Shown here: piece by piece, positions 1 to 11,290 of the stretch
How the letters are laid out: the number at the start of each line of letters is the position of its first letter
Position numbering within the stretch: position 1 is the stretch's first letter
From: Pyxicephalus adspersus
Taxonomy: Eukaryota; Chordata; Amphibia; Anura; Pyxicephalidae
Length of the DNA: 64,000 bases
Assembly (NCBI RefSeq): GCF_032062135.1
Contig: NC_092858.1
Coordinates: 130,446,781-130,510,780 of the forward strand
Reading direction: 5' to 3'
Notes under the pieces: model-generated
What the model saw: only the letters and a program-made list of their open reading frames with translations
Databases searched by the model: none
What the model was told of the DNA's origin: nothing
Position numbers and translations under genes: made by a program

Positions 1-402
1 TGAGTTAATCACAAACAAAGCAAAAAAGAAGATTACCCACATCCTCAGCTGTGTTTAGCAAATGATTTCTTATGCAAGTCATGCAAACCTCCCCCTCCCC
101 CCAGTCCTGCACACGAGCAGCAGCTAAGCCCGTTTGTATCTAAGAGTTGTCCATATGTCGGATGTCCTTAACTCGAGGACTACCTGTACAAGAACAAGAA
201 TTTGCAGATGCCATAGCATGGCATGCCAGCCCCCTAAGTGTTATTACCAGGTTATGCTTACCAGAATGCTTTTTACTACATAGACTTACATGTATTGGGA
301 ATGATATCCTGACACTTTATAATAACCAGCCATGATAAAAAAAAAAAAGTTGCCCGTTAGCCCTAAAATGTGTTGGCTTTTACAGTAACCCTGTTAATAC
401 AA
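1..402. other. AT-rich non-coding DNA
   Basis: No exon, RNA gene or repeat family is recognised here. The short open frames have no family resemblance. Confidence 0.5.
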
Positions 403-622
403 TGGACCTGATTTATTAAAACTTTGCAAGGCTGGAAAAAATGCACTTTCATCAGTGAACCTGGGTGATCCAGCAAACCAGGGATGGATATGGTACAGGA
501 CTGAAAACATTTGCTAACAAATAGCAAATTACTTTTATGAAATCCATTCCAAGTTTTCTGGATCATCCAGCTTCACCGATGAACGTGTATCCTCTCCAGA
601 ACTTTAATAACTCAGGCCCAAT
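403..622 (-). mobile_element. Palindromic MITE, copy 1
   Basis: A non-autonomous foldback element. The left end reads ggacctgatttattaaaact and the right end reads actttaataactcaggccc, so the ends are inverted copies of each other. Inside, the arms 'cactttcatcagtgaacctg' and 'cttcaccgatgaacgtgtat' also pair. The central motif reads tttgctaacaaatagcaaat, the reverse of copies at 16.2 and 63.6 kb, so this copy lies in the opposite orientation. No coding capacity. Superfamily is not certain; no clear target duplication was found. Confidence 0.85.
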
Positions 623-1563
623 GTATATGTATCTGATGTCTCTGGCACACTCCAAATGTAACATGGCTTGTATACTTGTATAATGTCAATGGCTGTAGAA
701 AATAGGAGTGCTCTCTCCCTCCTGTAAGCTTAACTGAGAGCCTTCCACTTTACCTTTTAAAACGTGTAATGTGTTGTAATGCTACAACTTTGAAGTACAA
801 AGATACATTTAAGGAAAATGTCTAAATCAAAACGTAACTGGCCTTAAAGGTAGCCATTCAATATATAATATCTATATGCCCTGCACAATGCATACATGTG
901 ATTTTTTTTTAATCCTGTGAGTGTACTGGGGCTGTCAGTTATAATGCCATATTAATTGGTACCTTTTACAATGTAGAACAATAGGTCTGGTTTGGCAGTC
1001 CCTGTCATATTCTTATAAATAACTACATTGTCAGATAATAACCTCTGATTCTTTCAAATGCTTAGTGCTAGAATTCTGGTGCTTATTGGGGTAGGGTAGT
1101 TGGGGAAAAACATAAGAATATTGCATGTGTTTTCCCTTAGCTTTGAGTGCATGTGGGTTATTGCATTTATGTATTAATTCAGCCGGGAAACACTTTCTCT
1201 GATTTCTTAACAATATAAAAAGATTTTTTGATGCAATTACAGTTAGGTGTTTAGCTTAAAAATAATTCTAATGATCATAGTGGTTTCACTATCAGTTATC
1301 CCTGATCAATGAACTGGTTGAGAAGATAATCTATAATTACTACTCAGTTGAGCTTAATATGTTAGGTAGACTTTTTATTTCCAGCTCAGCTTTGATCTTG
1401 GACCATGCACACACTTCATGCATATACCCTTCAAACACTGAACTGGATATACAATAAACCCATTAAAAAATTCATACTGACTAAGGCTCATTAAATAAGC
1501 TTAATGAGATTTGGCAGAATCCTTGGTACTCACAAGGGCAGAATTCAAATTCATAGCACCGAC
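623..1563. other. AT-rich non-coding DNA
   Basis: Nothing recognised. Base composition and frequent stops in all frames look like ordinary intergenic or intronic sequence. Confidence 0.5.
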
Positions 1564-1615
1564 TGTCTTAAACTGCTCTAAGAGAATGTTGTCTTAAACT
1601 GCTCTCATAGAATGG
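1564..1615. repeat. Tandem duplication of a 26-bp unit
   Basis: Two adjacent copies of a 26-bp unit that starts tgtcttaaactgctct. The second copy (from 1590) differs at three positions near its end. It is probably a local slippage or repair duplication. Confidence 0.85.
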
Positions 1616-2947
1616 CTGTATTTTGTATGATGTTCCATTAACAACAGCGAGACAGGATGTATTGAGATTAATTTACATTTTTAATATCTTTATTAAGGCT
1701 ACATGAGTAGCAAGAACATAGAGGTCATAATGAACTCATCCACAGGAAAGAAAACTCAATGGAATAAGATTTGTACTTTAAACAGAAGTTCTTGGCATGC
1801 AATCTGTTCCAACAGGATTCTCATTAAATCTTACATTTGACACATGGAGTGCACCATAAGTAGATTTTAACATTTTGATTAATTTTTATTTGGCTTATGC
1901 GCCCATACATATGAAAACATAATCAATTGATCTGTCTTATTTAGATCATTTTAGGGGGTTCTCTGGCTATAACAAAAACAGGGGGAACCTCCTCAGACCA
2001 ACTAGCTACCAAAATGTGTTAAATAGTTTTCAACCAGTATTCCAAAACAACTCATTAGCAGGAGTGTTTAGCTGCACTTCAACCACTTTCCTTTTAAACC
2101 ATAAGCATGCATACTAGAAAGAGAAATAGGAAATGAAGAAAATTAAAGTTTTGATTGGTTTCTTTTCCTGAACCCTGATATGATTCTATCTACAGTGACC
2201 CAAACTTGCTGGAGACCTCTGTCTCCTGATCTAACAATACTATAAAATCCATTGCATAACTAGGTTATACATTCTAACCTTAGTGTAAACTAAAAACTTT
2301 GCGCTGCCCTATAAATGTTTTAATCAGGCAAAAATTTAGCACATGTCCATGGATCCTCAAACAGAGGTTCATCCAACATGACAACCTTTCTGACACACCT
2401 TACATTGGACGCTGTTTTTCCCCAGCCTCTCATTCTTCCCCATTACCAAAAAAGTACAAATGATCTATCTGTGCCAGATAACTACATTTTAAATTTAGGA
2501 TTTTGCACAGAAACGTTTCATGCCTTTAACCTTCTATCAATTACCCTAATATTAGTGCAGATAACCAAATCCTACCTTTTATGATGACATTCCATCATAT
2601 TTTTTTTTATTTTGAGCAGATTGACCCCTTAGTTTTACATGATGGGCTAGATGTGAAATCGTCAAGATATATCAATCTGCTTTAGGATATTGTTTAGGCT
2701 GCCCATTCTCAACAATCTCAGTTGAGTGAACCATTTAACCAAATTACGTATCTTGTACCTATCCTTCTCTCTCCTCTTCCACATTTAATGTTTTCTAATT
2801 TCAAAAATTGCCATTATCAACACACGCCACCCATTGTCAAACACATTCTTATAAATCACCAGTTGGTTACCTTATTATAATAATCTACTGTTTTATGCAT
2901 TATTTGCAGATTGTAAGCTGTTACCATTAAATTCTAACACAATTTGA
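1616..2947. other. AT-rich non-coding DNA
   Basis: No gene or known repeat recognised. Confidence 0.5.
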
Positions 2948-2981
2948 AAATATATATTGTATATATATATATATATATATC
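2948..2981. repeat. (TA)n microsatellite
   Basis: An almost pure run of alternating T and A with one TTG interruption near 2958. Confidence 0.95.
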
Positions 2982-4862
2982 TTAGCTGAAGTGAAGGAGA
3001 ATAGAAAGGATACAAAATTGGGTGATGTTAGAGTTGCAGTGATTTTTGCTGTAGGTTACTGTTGCTTAGCACAGTTATGATGGCTTTCTATTTCAGTTTC
3101 ATATCATTCTGATATCAGCTGGAAGAATGATTGCACAATCTTTATCAATTTTTATTTGCTTCTTTTTCATTGCATAGCTCAAAGCCCATAAAATATATCT
3201 TTTCAAAGAAAATGGATTGTAAGGCAATCCAAATATGCCATAGAGGACACAGCCAGGGTCCATCTAGTGGTCTATTACAAGGACTTGAATTGAAATATGA
3301 TAAATGTAAATGATCTGCCAGCATGGCAGCTAATGGGATAAAGTAACATGCAGAGAAACAATAATCGGGAATGAAACTGATCAACATCTCTATTTGTCAT
3401 GTTGTAAACTGCCAGCATAACCAAAAATTTTAAAGTGTTGGTCATGTAAAAAGGAAATAGACATTCCACACCATCCACAGGTTTCCAAAGAATAAATAGA
3501 ATGTGATGATATTAAAAGTAGTATTTTGTGCCCAACATAAACCTATACCAATAGAACATGCATGTTTGAACATTGTTTTTGATTTAAGATGTCTCATACA
3601 CCTTTTTCCAACTGTGCTCATGTTAGAGTACTTTGTTTTAGTTGATGGGGCAGTACAGTGTAAATTTATACTGACCTTTGCAGCTTTAATTTAAATATTC
3701 AGATTTGGGAACTCTGGTGGTCTCCTTTTCATTTGCCTCCTGTTTGGATGTTGATGAACTGCTCATTGGAAGTCAGTGGAAATAACACATACTTATGAAA
3801 AGCAGTAGCACTATGCAAAACAAAGGGAATAAAGCCTTATAGGAACACTACAGAGTTACACTACTATTACCACCTGCAGATCTAGACTACAAAAGTAACT
3901 ATACCTGCATGCATAATATGCATAATCGTCCATAACTGTAAAGGAGGATAATTTGGCATTCAAACTATATGTGTATAAGTGTAAAGGACCATCATACTGT
4001 AAAGGACCTAGCTGGCTATGGTTGTTTCTGGCTGCTTACAGCATCTCCACATGAATGTACAGAAGTTTATGATAAAAATAAGCCCTACAGGTAATTTTAA
4101 GATAAAATAAGTTTTATTAAATTCCCGTACAAACATTGTATATGAATTTTGGTAAAAGGTTGGTATGAAAGAAGTAACGATAAGAATATACATATTCTTT
4201 CATATAAAAACTTAAAAAAATAATAACACTTTAAAATCTAGAAAAAACACAAAGAAAAATTTAAAGAAAAAACCTCTTGGATCATAGAGGTTTGGTAAAG
4301 CCCAATGGAAGAAGTCATATGGCTTCATAATGTTAATATAAAAAATGATTACTTAATATCTCAACATACATTTTATTTGCCTTGAGGTAGAACACCTAAA
4401 TCATATTCACACCAAAATAACATAATAAATATTATAGCCAAGGTCAACAACACATGGATTTCAGTGACTTCGATCCAGACTATTAAGGTAAAAGTGTTAT
4501 ATATTGTTCAGTTGACAATACAAGTTTGTCATATTAGTTTTCATTTTTACACTTAACAAATTTTGATTTCTAATCCTAAATGCCATTTTAATGTAAAAAG
4601 CCAAGGCTTGAAGATGCCAATATGTTTGCTCTTTCCAAAACCACAAGCACACAGCATTTCTCTGTGTCCTTGTAGTGGTAGATTAGGGCATTTTCAATAT
4701 TTTCCCAATGTTTAGCTTTTCAAAACTTTTAGGTACAAGTTGACTTACCAGTCTAACACAAACATCCATTTTGACCAGTAGAAGAACTAAAACGTGTCAG
4801 TTTATCAAAAGCTCTAGCTGTATGTAAAAAGGAATGCACATAGGAAAGTCATCCTAAAAGAC
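2982..4862. other. AT-rich non-coding DNA
   Basis: No exon or repeat family recognised. The open frames at 3131-3694 are short, overlap on both strands and show no domain. Confidence 0.5.
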
Positions 4863-5371
4863 TTAAAGCTTACCTAAACTCAGAAACTTCACTTTACATA
4901 AAAGGGTCGACAACCCTTGTAAGGTAAAAATTCTCTTTGTTTTTTTTTTAAGTGCAACACCCTTTTTTTTTTAAAGCAGCACCACCCCCTAATTCTTGAT
5001 CGACTAGGTGAAGAATGAATGGAAACGCAAAGCCTCCTGGCATACCTAGGTCACGCATCTTGGGAGGCTCTTGGCTGCTCCCTCTGCGCATGCCTGAGCC
5101 TTTTCGTGAGGATAGAAAAATTTGCCGATCTCACTGCAAGTTTTTTTCCAATCTACATCACCCGATCTTGCGCTTCTGTTGGGTGATGTAGGAAGAAGAA
5201 CCAGAAAGAAGAGGCAAAGACGGTGGAGCCCAGCACGCCAGCTCAGAGACGATGCTGGGACGACGCAGGACCCGATGGAAGACACCTCCAAATGGATCGG
5301 ACTGCCCTGCGGGATTGAAAGTGTTTTTTTTTTTTTTGGTTTAGGCACTTTTCAGTTTAGTTCCTCTTTAA
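4863..5371. mobile_element. TTAA-flanked MITE (piggyBac-like)
   Basis: A roughly 509-bp GC-rich element between TTAA at 4863-4866 and TTAA at 5368-5371. The left end ttaaagcttacctaaactca and the inverted right end ttaaagaggaactaaactga match at most positions. TTAA target sites are the hallmark of piggyBac-type transposition, and no transposase is present, so it is non-autonomous. It holds a perfect 10-bp hairpin, tacatcaccc at 5154-5163 against gggtgatgta at 5181-5190. The open frames on both strands here (5046-5388) are by-products of its GC-rich composition. Confidence 0.7.
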
Positions 5372-5802
5372 CATATTCCCTTAGATAGATCCAGATTAAA
5401 TATATTATGAGTTTTAAAGAAATAAACCTATTTAGTCTGTGCAATAAGATTACTACATCTAGCACACTGGAAGATGGATAGTACATAAAGAAATGACTTT
5501 CTACACAAATAATACATGCTCTAATATTTTAATTCAGACAGACTTTGTATTATTTTTAGCAATTCACCCAACGGTTTTGTCATATTGAAATATTATAAAA
5601 CATGTATAGTGAATTTTGATTTTATAAAGCAAAACATTTTGGAAGCTGTTAACCGAATGTTAATAAAACCCCAGAAAAACTAGTGAAAATGCAAAAGGGT
5701 AGAGAATAAAGAAGCCTGGAACACAGAAACTCCTGGATTGAATCTGATTTGATCATTCAAGAAATCTGACTAGTCAAAATTCCTATTTTTTAATGAGCCA
5801 TA
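5372..5802. other. AT-rich non-coding DNA
   Basis: No feature recognised. Confidence 0.5.
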
Positions 5803-6009
5803 CTATATCTGTCAATGTATAGTACGGCTCAGCCAATCCAGCCACTAGATGATGACAGGTGGCATTACCCAGTGCCTGCTATACCTGTCAGTGACAAGTA
5901 TAGTATGGATGAGCCAAATATGCCGCTAGGTGATGACAGCTGTCATCATACAGTGGCCAACTATACCTGTCAATTACAAGTCCAGTAAAGTGGGATGACA
6001 ACTCGGATA
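5803..6009. repeat. Tandem repeat, about 76-82 bp units
   Basis: Two full units and part of a third begin with ctatatctgtcaatg (5803), ctatacctgtcagtgacaag (5879) and ctatacctgtcaattacaag (5961). The first two continue with matching gagccaa/cagccaa and ctag.tgatgacag blocks. The units are diverged, so this is an old local amplification or part of an unrecognised element. Confidence 0.7.
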
Positions 6010-6025
6010 GCTCTAATTCCGAGTT
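6000..6025. repeat. Short inverted repeat
   Basis: The arms aactcgga and tccgagtt are perfect 8-bp complements around a 10-base loop. A third copy of the arm (tccgagtt) follows at about 6053. It sits directly after the tandem repeat. Confidence 0.7.
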
Positions 6026-6483
6026 CCATTCTGAGGTCAAAATAGCTCCAATCCGAGTTGAAAACAACTCCAATTGGAACCACCTACTACTACCTACCCC
6101 ACCACTAGTAGTGACGTTAGCAAATCTGCATGCCTGTAAATGGGGAGATAAAAGCTTCAGAACTTGTCTCTTGCATCATATTAAAAGATGATTCTCTGAA
6201 TGAAATCTTTCAGCAAACTCTTATGATGACCTTCATACTCCTATCCAACCGTATGTATTATCTAGTCATCAGGAAATATATTCTGGGAATATGGGACAAA
6301 TTACAATATGTCCTGAAAACTGTGCAGCCATCTACACATTTCACACATTAAAAATTAATTTTGAGTATAACTGGATTATACAACTGTGCTTCTAGTAATG
6401 TGTTTATACCATTCAATGTAATAAGTGCAACCAGGAAGGTTACATTAGTGAAAGGACAGAAATCACAAAGAATGATTCTACAG
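6026..6483. other. Non-coding DNA
   Basis: No gene recognised. A cluster of tact/ctac repeats occurs near 6087-6115. Confidence 0.45.
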
Positions 6484-6956
6484 CAGGAATGGGCAACCTA
6501 CGGCCCGCGGGCCGTATTTGGCCTATTAAGGTTGTTTCTTAGGCCCTTTGGGTGGTCCACGGCTCTGGCCGGTGCCACCCCGAGCAGGGCCAGGAGAAGG
6601 ACCCTGCTGGGGGTGGGCGCACAGGCCAGAGCCATGAAACACATCCCCTGTTTGTATCCCGGCTCGTTGAGGTGGGCCTACACTGTGTGTCACTGCACAC
6701 AACCCGCTCACTCTCCCATTGCAGGCTCAAAACCGTCATGGGAGAGTGGGCGGGCTTTCACTGCACGAAACCTGCCCACCCTCCAATCGCAGGTTGAGAT
6801 CTGCGATGGAAGAGTGGGCGGGGTTATGCCATCATGACGTCACGTTCAGTGGCATCTTGATGGCATAACCCTGCCCACTCTCCAATCGCCCCCGCCCCTC
6901 TGTCAAATTTTATATCAGATTGTGGCCCCTGACTGAAAAAAGTTTGCCCACCCCTG
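6484..6956. mobile_element. hAT-type MITE, GC-rich core
   Basis: A 473-bp element with ends caggaatgggcaacctacgg and, inverted, caggggtgggcaaac. Flanking 8-mers ttctacag (6476-6483) and ttttacac (6957-6964) agree at 6 of 8 positions, fitting the 8-bp target duplication of hAT transposons. Subterminal DNA has a perfect 18-bp palindrome at 6499-6516 (tacggcccg/cgggccgta). The core holds inverted 'ggctctggcc' / 'ggccagagcc' blocks and 'cactctcccat' / 'atgggagagtg' arms, plus a tgacgtcac motif at 6835. A 158-codon open frame at 6361-6837 on the plus strand is an accident of this composition and matches no transposase. Confidence 0.88.
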
Positions 6957-7813
6957 TTTTACACTGACACATATTAACAAGGCACAAAAGATGGATAAAT
7001 CCTTAACACCTGTAGGGAATTTTCTCTTTTAAAAAGAGCACTCTGGGGAGTGGAATTTCGATCCATTCAAAGAAATCTTTAAACTAAACATGATCACTCT
7101 CAATGTTAGACACTATCACATATAAGACACTATCACATGATTATGTTCAATCTCACCTCTTGGACTAAACCCCCCCATCTCCTTTTTATTATTCATCTAA
7201 AGTTGATTTATTTACCCTCATTTAACTGTACCTTAACTTTTTAAAAGTTGTCTTTATTGCAAATTTGTTTTAAGCTATGTAACACACAGTAATCCTTGCT
7301 GGAAATGATCCTTAAGAGCAAAAACTAGCTCTATAGAGATAATGTAATTTAATTCTATTTACTGAGGGGAGAGAGAAAAACAAATGTGAGGCACCCTGCT
7401 ATGTCCTACCTAATAGAAAACAACGGTGGTCGTTATCAGTTGGTCTTAGGTGATCCGGTGCAGCGTATAACTAAATCACTTTGGGGAACAAATGTAGTAA
7501 TGCTGAATTTTAACCCAAGATGATCATTCCTGATTATAATGGCGATAATCTAGCAAGTGCACAAGGCTTTAGAATTTTTCCAAATCTACCATTATTGCCA
7601 AAAAGAAGAGAGTAGACCTTAAACACATGTCCTGAAAAATAAGTTCTTAGTAAATGTATTGTGCTCAACCTCTTTGCATGGGACCACATGCTGAGTCCTG
7701 CAGATGACTATCTTGTCAATTTAAATATATTGTAAAGAATAAAAGACAGAATGTACCCTAGCCTGTATATGTAAAACTTGTTGGCCTGACCCTAAATTCT
7801 AGAACTATTTAGT
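6957..7813. other. AT-rich non-coding DNA
   Basis: No feature recognised. Confidence 0.5.
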
Positions 7814-7857
7814 AAAAGAAAAGACAGAGAATGAAAACTTTCTCTGTCTTTTCTTTT
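7814..7857. repeat. Perfect 18-bp hairpin
   Basis: The arm aaaagaaaagacagagaa (7814-7831) is the exact reverse complement of ttctctgtcttttctttt (7840-7857), with an 8-base loop. One arm is all purine except a single c, so the stem is strand-asymmetric. It does not lie in a recognised transposon. Possible explanations are a mini foldback element, a small RNA hairpin or a palindrome left by repair; none is shown. Confidence 0.9.
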
Positions 7858-10009
7858 CCTATGTTTCCTAATTTAAATATCCAAAACTTCCAAGACATGA
7901 AATGCCTTCACATGTAGTGGGGTTGCTGGAGTGATGTCTTCTCAATACATTTCTGTCTATAGAAAGCACATCAAGGCCATTTATATTCACAAAATATTAT
8001 TTACAGGCTTTTAAACTGTTTTAGACTCAGGCAGTTGTTTTTTTTACAGATTTGACAATATATGTCTGTTCCAGTTCTGGCAAATGACCAGACATTTTAT
8101 AAAAAGCACTTATTCACTTATGTGCTCATTATTTATTGAATATGGAGGCTCCAGCTGCACCAATCACCTCCCTCTGCAACAACCGACATCATTTATTTAT
8201 TCTCAAATTTTTTTAAAGGCTTGGCTTAAGCATTGGGTATGCAAAGGCAGTGGGAAACCTAATTGTATTGTGACCCCCTAATCTGCAGCAATATATTCTT
8301 ATTTTTTAACTGCTCTATCATCAAATAGACACCAACTAACCTTTAAACCATCGAGTTATTGCTAAAACCCAGTTGGGGGCTATGAGCCAGGAAGAAGAGA
8401 ATACTGGACATAAAAATCAATATTATACCGAATTAGAAGTACTTGTTGTGTTTGATTGCTCCCCAAGCCAGCCAAGGTTTCTTGCACTGAAGAGAGTTAA
8501 CAAGCTGCTCTAAGCAAGTTGGACAAATAGCTTCACCATCAGTTTTTATCCATTCTATATGACAGAATTATTTGGATTGGTTAATATATTTAAAGAATAC
8601 GATAATGTTCTATTTTATTGTATTGGAGACATATTCTGTTTAGCATCCTATGTAGGTTCAAGTTACACAATTATTATGTACTAATATTTTAATTGCACAT
8701 GGCATGACAGTGAATAAAAAATCTTTAGTGCAGAAAAAGAGATATTTCAATATGCAGAGTGATAACATTTTACAATAAGCATGTGTTTATCTACTTGATA
8801 ATCTAACTGTCATTTGTTTTAGCCTTTTAAACCCGAAATAAAATAGAAAATGTCTAACTAATATCTTCCGGGAGCAATGAAAACTAAATATTGATTTAAT
8901 TAAGTTAACCTAAATCAGTGCAACTGTATATTACCAATATATAGCTAATCTGGCTATTAACAATGGATTAATATAGGCCTAACTATCAAAATCAATTTTA
9001 CATTTGACTGATGAGTTACACAATTTTTTAAAAAATGGTAGAAAAACATTGGACAACACCATGTTGCCAACAGAAAATCTCTACATCGCCTGCTGCACTT
9101 TGGTTCTACCAACTCCAATTTGCTTCCACTAGCAAAACATGGTTGTTGATAACAGGTACCTGAACATTGCACCTCCCAATAGACTTCTGAATAGGTTCTG
9201 TGCAATTATACTTTCTAACTCAGAAAAACACTCCCAGCGCTATCATTACAAAAAGAGCTGTACTTCCGTAAGGAAATCTTGTCCCTTAGGAAACCAATAA
9301 CATCATAGATATTTCCAGCTGCAAAAGAACAGTGTTTTTCTTTAAAAGAACTCTGATAACTCTCATAAAACAAAAAAAAAAAGTTGGAAGAAGTACTAAT
9401 GGAAAGAGTAATTCCCTGATTTATGGGTCACATAATAATTAGTGGAAGGGTGGAATTAGTATATTTAAATGATGCCAAATATGGTAGGTCCCGCTTGACA
9501 ACATGGGATCCATAAAACCAAGTTTGGAACAAGCTACTTTATCAAAACTTTGTGGGTTTTTTTTGAAATATAGGTGTAGCCTATCATGGCTCTAAGATCC
9601 AACTCTATGGGGCTTGTAGTCAACTCTAAACTTTTATTGTTTACAAGTGGACAGAGACACTTTATGGGGCGTGTTTTGCCCTCCAATGGGGCTTAGTGAG
9701 TAGTGGACAGTATCAGGAAAATTAGAGGTGCCCAGTACAAAAACACTTCTGAAACAGCCATTTTCATTGCATGGGGACATGAGAGAAAGAAAATGACACC
9801 AGAGAAAAGTTTCAACCAATATAGTGTAGTTCTGTACCCCAATATTGTGTCTTCTCATCAATTAACCTCTTTTGCCATCTATGAAATCTATGAAGTTTGC
9901 TTAATGAGAACATAAAATTAAGCAAGCCAACATAACACACAATACATTTAAACTTATCCCACTTGATCTTTAAAAGCTGTTATTCTAAGAAACATTTTAG
10001 GGTCCACAT
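7858..10009. other. AT-rich non-coding DNA
   Basis: No exon, RNA gene or known repeat is recognised in this roughly 2.1-kb stretch. Open frames at 8084-8281, 8957-9205 and 9634-9915 are short and featureless. Confidence 0.5.
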
Positions 10010-10400
10010 CTGCTGCTAAATCAGGAAATGGACCAGAGGCACAAATCAAATGTCTTTTCAAGTATTGATTTGTGCTCTCTATTTCATGTCAGCTTCCGAG
10101 ATTCCAGGCAGAGCAAGGCATGAAAGGGTAATGAGTTTCTGAACACACAGTGTAATGGTGCACACTGCATCAAAGCTTTCAGCAGTTGCCTGGATGCAGC
10201 TTCCCAGCAGTACTAAACAACTTAAATATAATTAGCTGGAAGCCCCATAGGCTACATTTCCCCACTGGAACACTTACACTAATCCATTTATCAGACTGAC
10301 AGATGACAGAATCCCTAGTAATAGGGGTCCCATTCCATTTGTATTTCTACAGTCAAAATGTCACATCCTTGTTTATACTATATTTATTAAAGGCATCTGC
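10010..10400. promoter_or_regulatory. Candidate conserved non-coding block
   Basis: This repeat-free stretch has unusually even base composition against an AT-rich background. It contains homeobox-like taattagct, an E-box-like cagctt/cacctg-type cluster and a perfect 11-bp inverted repeat. It resembles vertebrate conserved non-coding elements in texture only. No alignment was possible, so this is a guess to be tested. Confidence 0.2.
10039..10075. repeat. Perfect 11-bp inverted repeat
   Basis: The arm gcacaaatcaa (10039-10049) is exactly complementary to ttgatttgtgc (10065-10075), with a 15-base loop. Confidence 0.85.
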
Positions 10401-10829
10401 ATTGTTTGAGACTGCAGTGGAGGAATCATGTTTTCAAACGTGATTCTGAGATAAAAAAAAAAGCATCATTACATTAAAAAGAACTTTGTGGAGATCTCTG
10501 GCCACAGGTTAACAATTAAACGCTTTACATTTTTAATTGAGTAAAAATCTTATTTAAAAAAATGCAAGAACCATGATAAATTCACATTTTATGTATATTT
10601 ATAAACAGTTGCATCACCACAATATTTTTTACTTCTTGGATCTGGCTGTGAATAAACAATATAGATGTCATTGTAATTAGGGTAAGTCAAATGATTCTGA
10701 CTGTAAATTGTTTTTAAAATTTGATGTTTGGTGATTGACCTGTGACAGGGGAAGCAAAGAGAGTCCTCACCCTTTTGAAAACTTGGACTGGTGTGACCTG
10801 AAGCCTACTTGGGCTTTTTTCCTCTAGAT
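10401..10829. other. AT-rich non-coding DNA
   Basis: No feature recognised apart from short poly-A runs. Confidence 0.5.
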
Positions 10830-11290
10830 CAGCCTTTCCTGACCTTTTTAACATGGGGGAAACCTTGAAATAACTTTCAGGTCCTAGGGAACCCCTTACT
10901 ACAGAGCACGGAGCCCAGCAGTGGTCCACGGCTCTGGCCGGTGCACCCCCAGCGGGGTCAGGAGAAGGACCCCGCTGGGAAGACGCATGGCCCAGAGCCG
11001 CAGACCACATCTCCTGTACGGATCTCACGCTCAGGAAAGTGGGCGTGTTGTGTCTCTGGTCTGAGCCTGTGATGGGAGAGTGGGCGGGTTCTGACACTAT
11101 GACATCACTCGAGGAATTCCCCTTTGGGAGACACAGGACTCAGGACTGCAGTACATAGATTCAGTGGTCCGCGACCTGCAAAAGGTTGAGGACCACTGCC
11201 TTACTATATCCACAGCTCACAGAACTTTTGCATGGTGGTCAGTGGGAACAATCCCTCTTAAATTGCTGGCACCTGGGAACAATGCAACCC
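10830..11290. mobile_element. Old hAT-like element, split by an insertion
   Basis: The left part begins cagcctttcctgaccttttt at 10830 and runs to 10901. The right part resumes at 11199 with ccttactatatccacagctc and continues to about 11290. Removing the 297-bp insert plus one copy of its target duplication rejoins the two parts as a single sequence. I recognise the left end as a common hAT-type end ('cagcctttc..aacctttt'). The far right terminus is not clear. Confidence 0.7.
10902..11198. mobile_element. hAT-type MITE nested in an older element
   Basis: A 297-bp element bounded by perfect 8-bp duplications ccttacta at 10894-10901 and 11199-11206. The right end reads aaaggttgaggaccactg; the left end, cagagcacgg, is a poor inverted match. 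A second cagtggtccacgg at 10918 resembles the expected terminus, so the left end may have been rearranged or extended before this copy jumped. The core has 'ggctctggccggtg', 'cagcggggtcaggag' and 'gatgggagagtgggcggg' blocks shared with the elements at 6.5, 28.1, 31.3, 33.1 and 48.5 kb. Confidence 0.88.

Noticed and set aside
6361..6837. 158-codon open frame on the plus strand
   Set aside because: Most of it lies within the hAT MITE at 6484-6956; it has no transposase or host domain, and opposite-strand frames overlap it.
7814..7857. MicroRNA gene
   Set aside because: The 18-bp stem with an 8-base loop is shorter than a usual precursor stem, and no extended pairing continues outside it.
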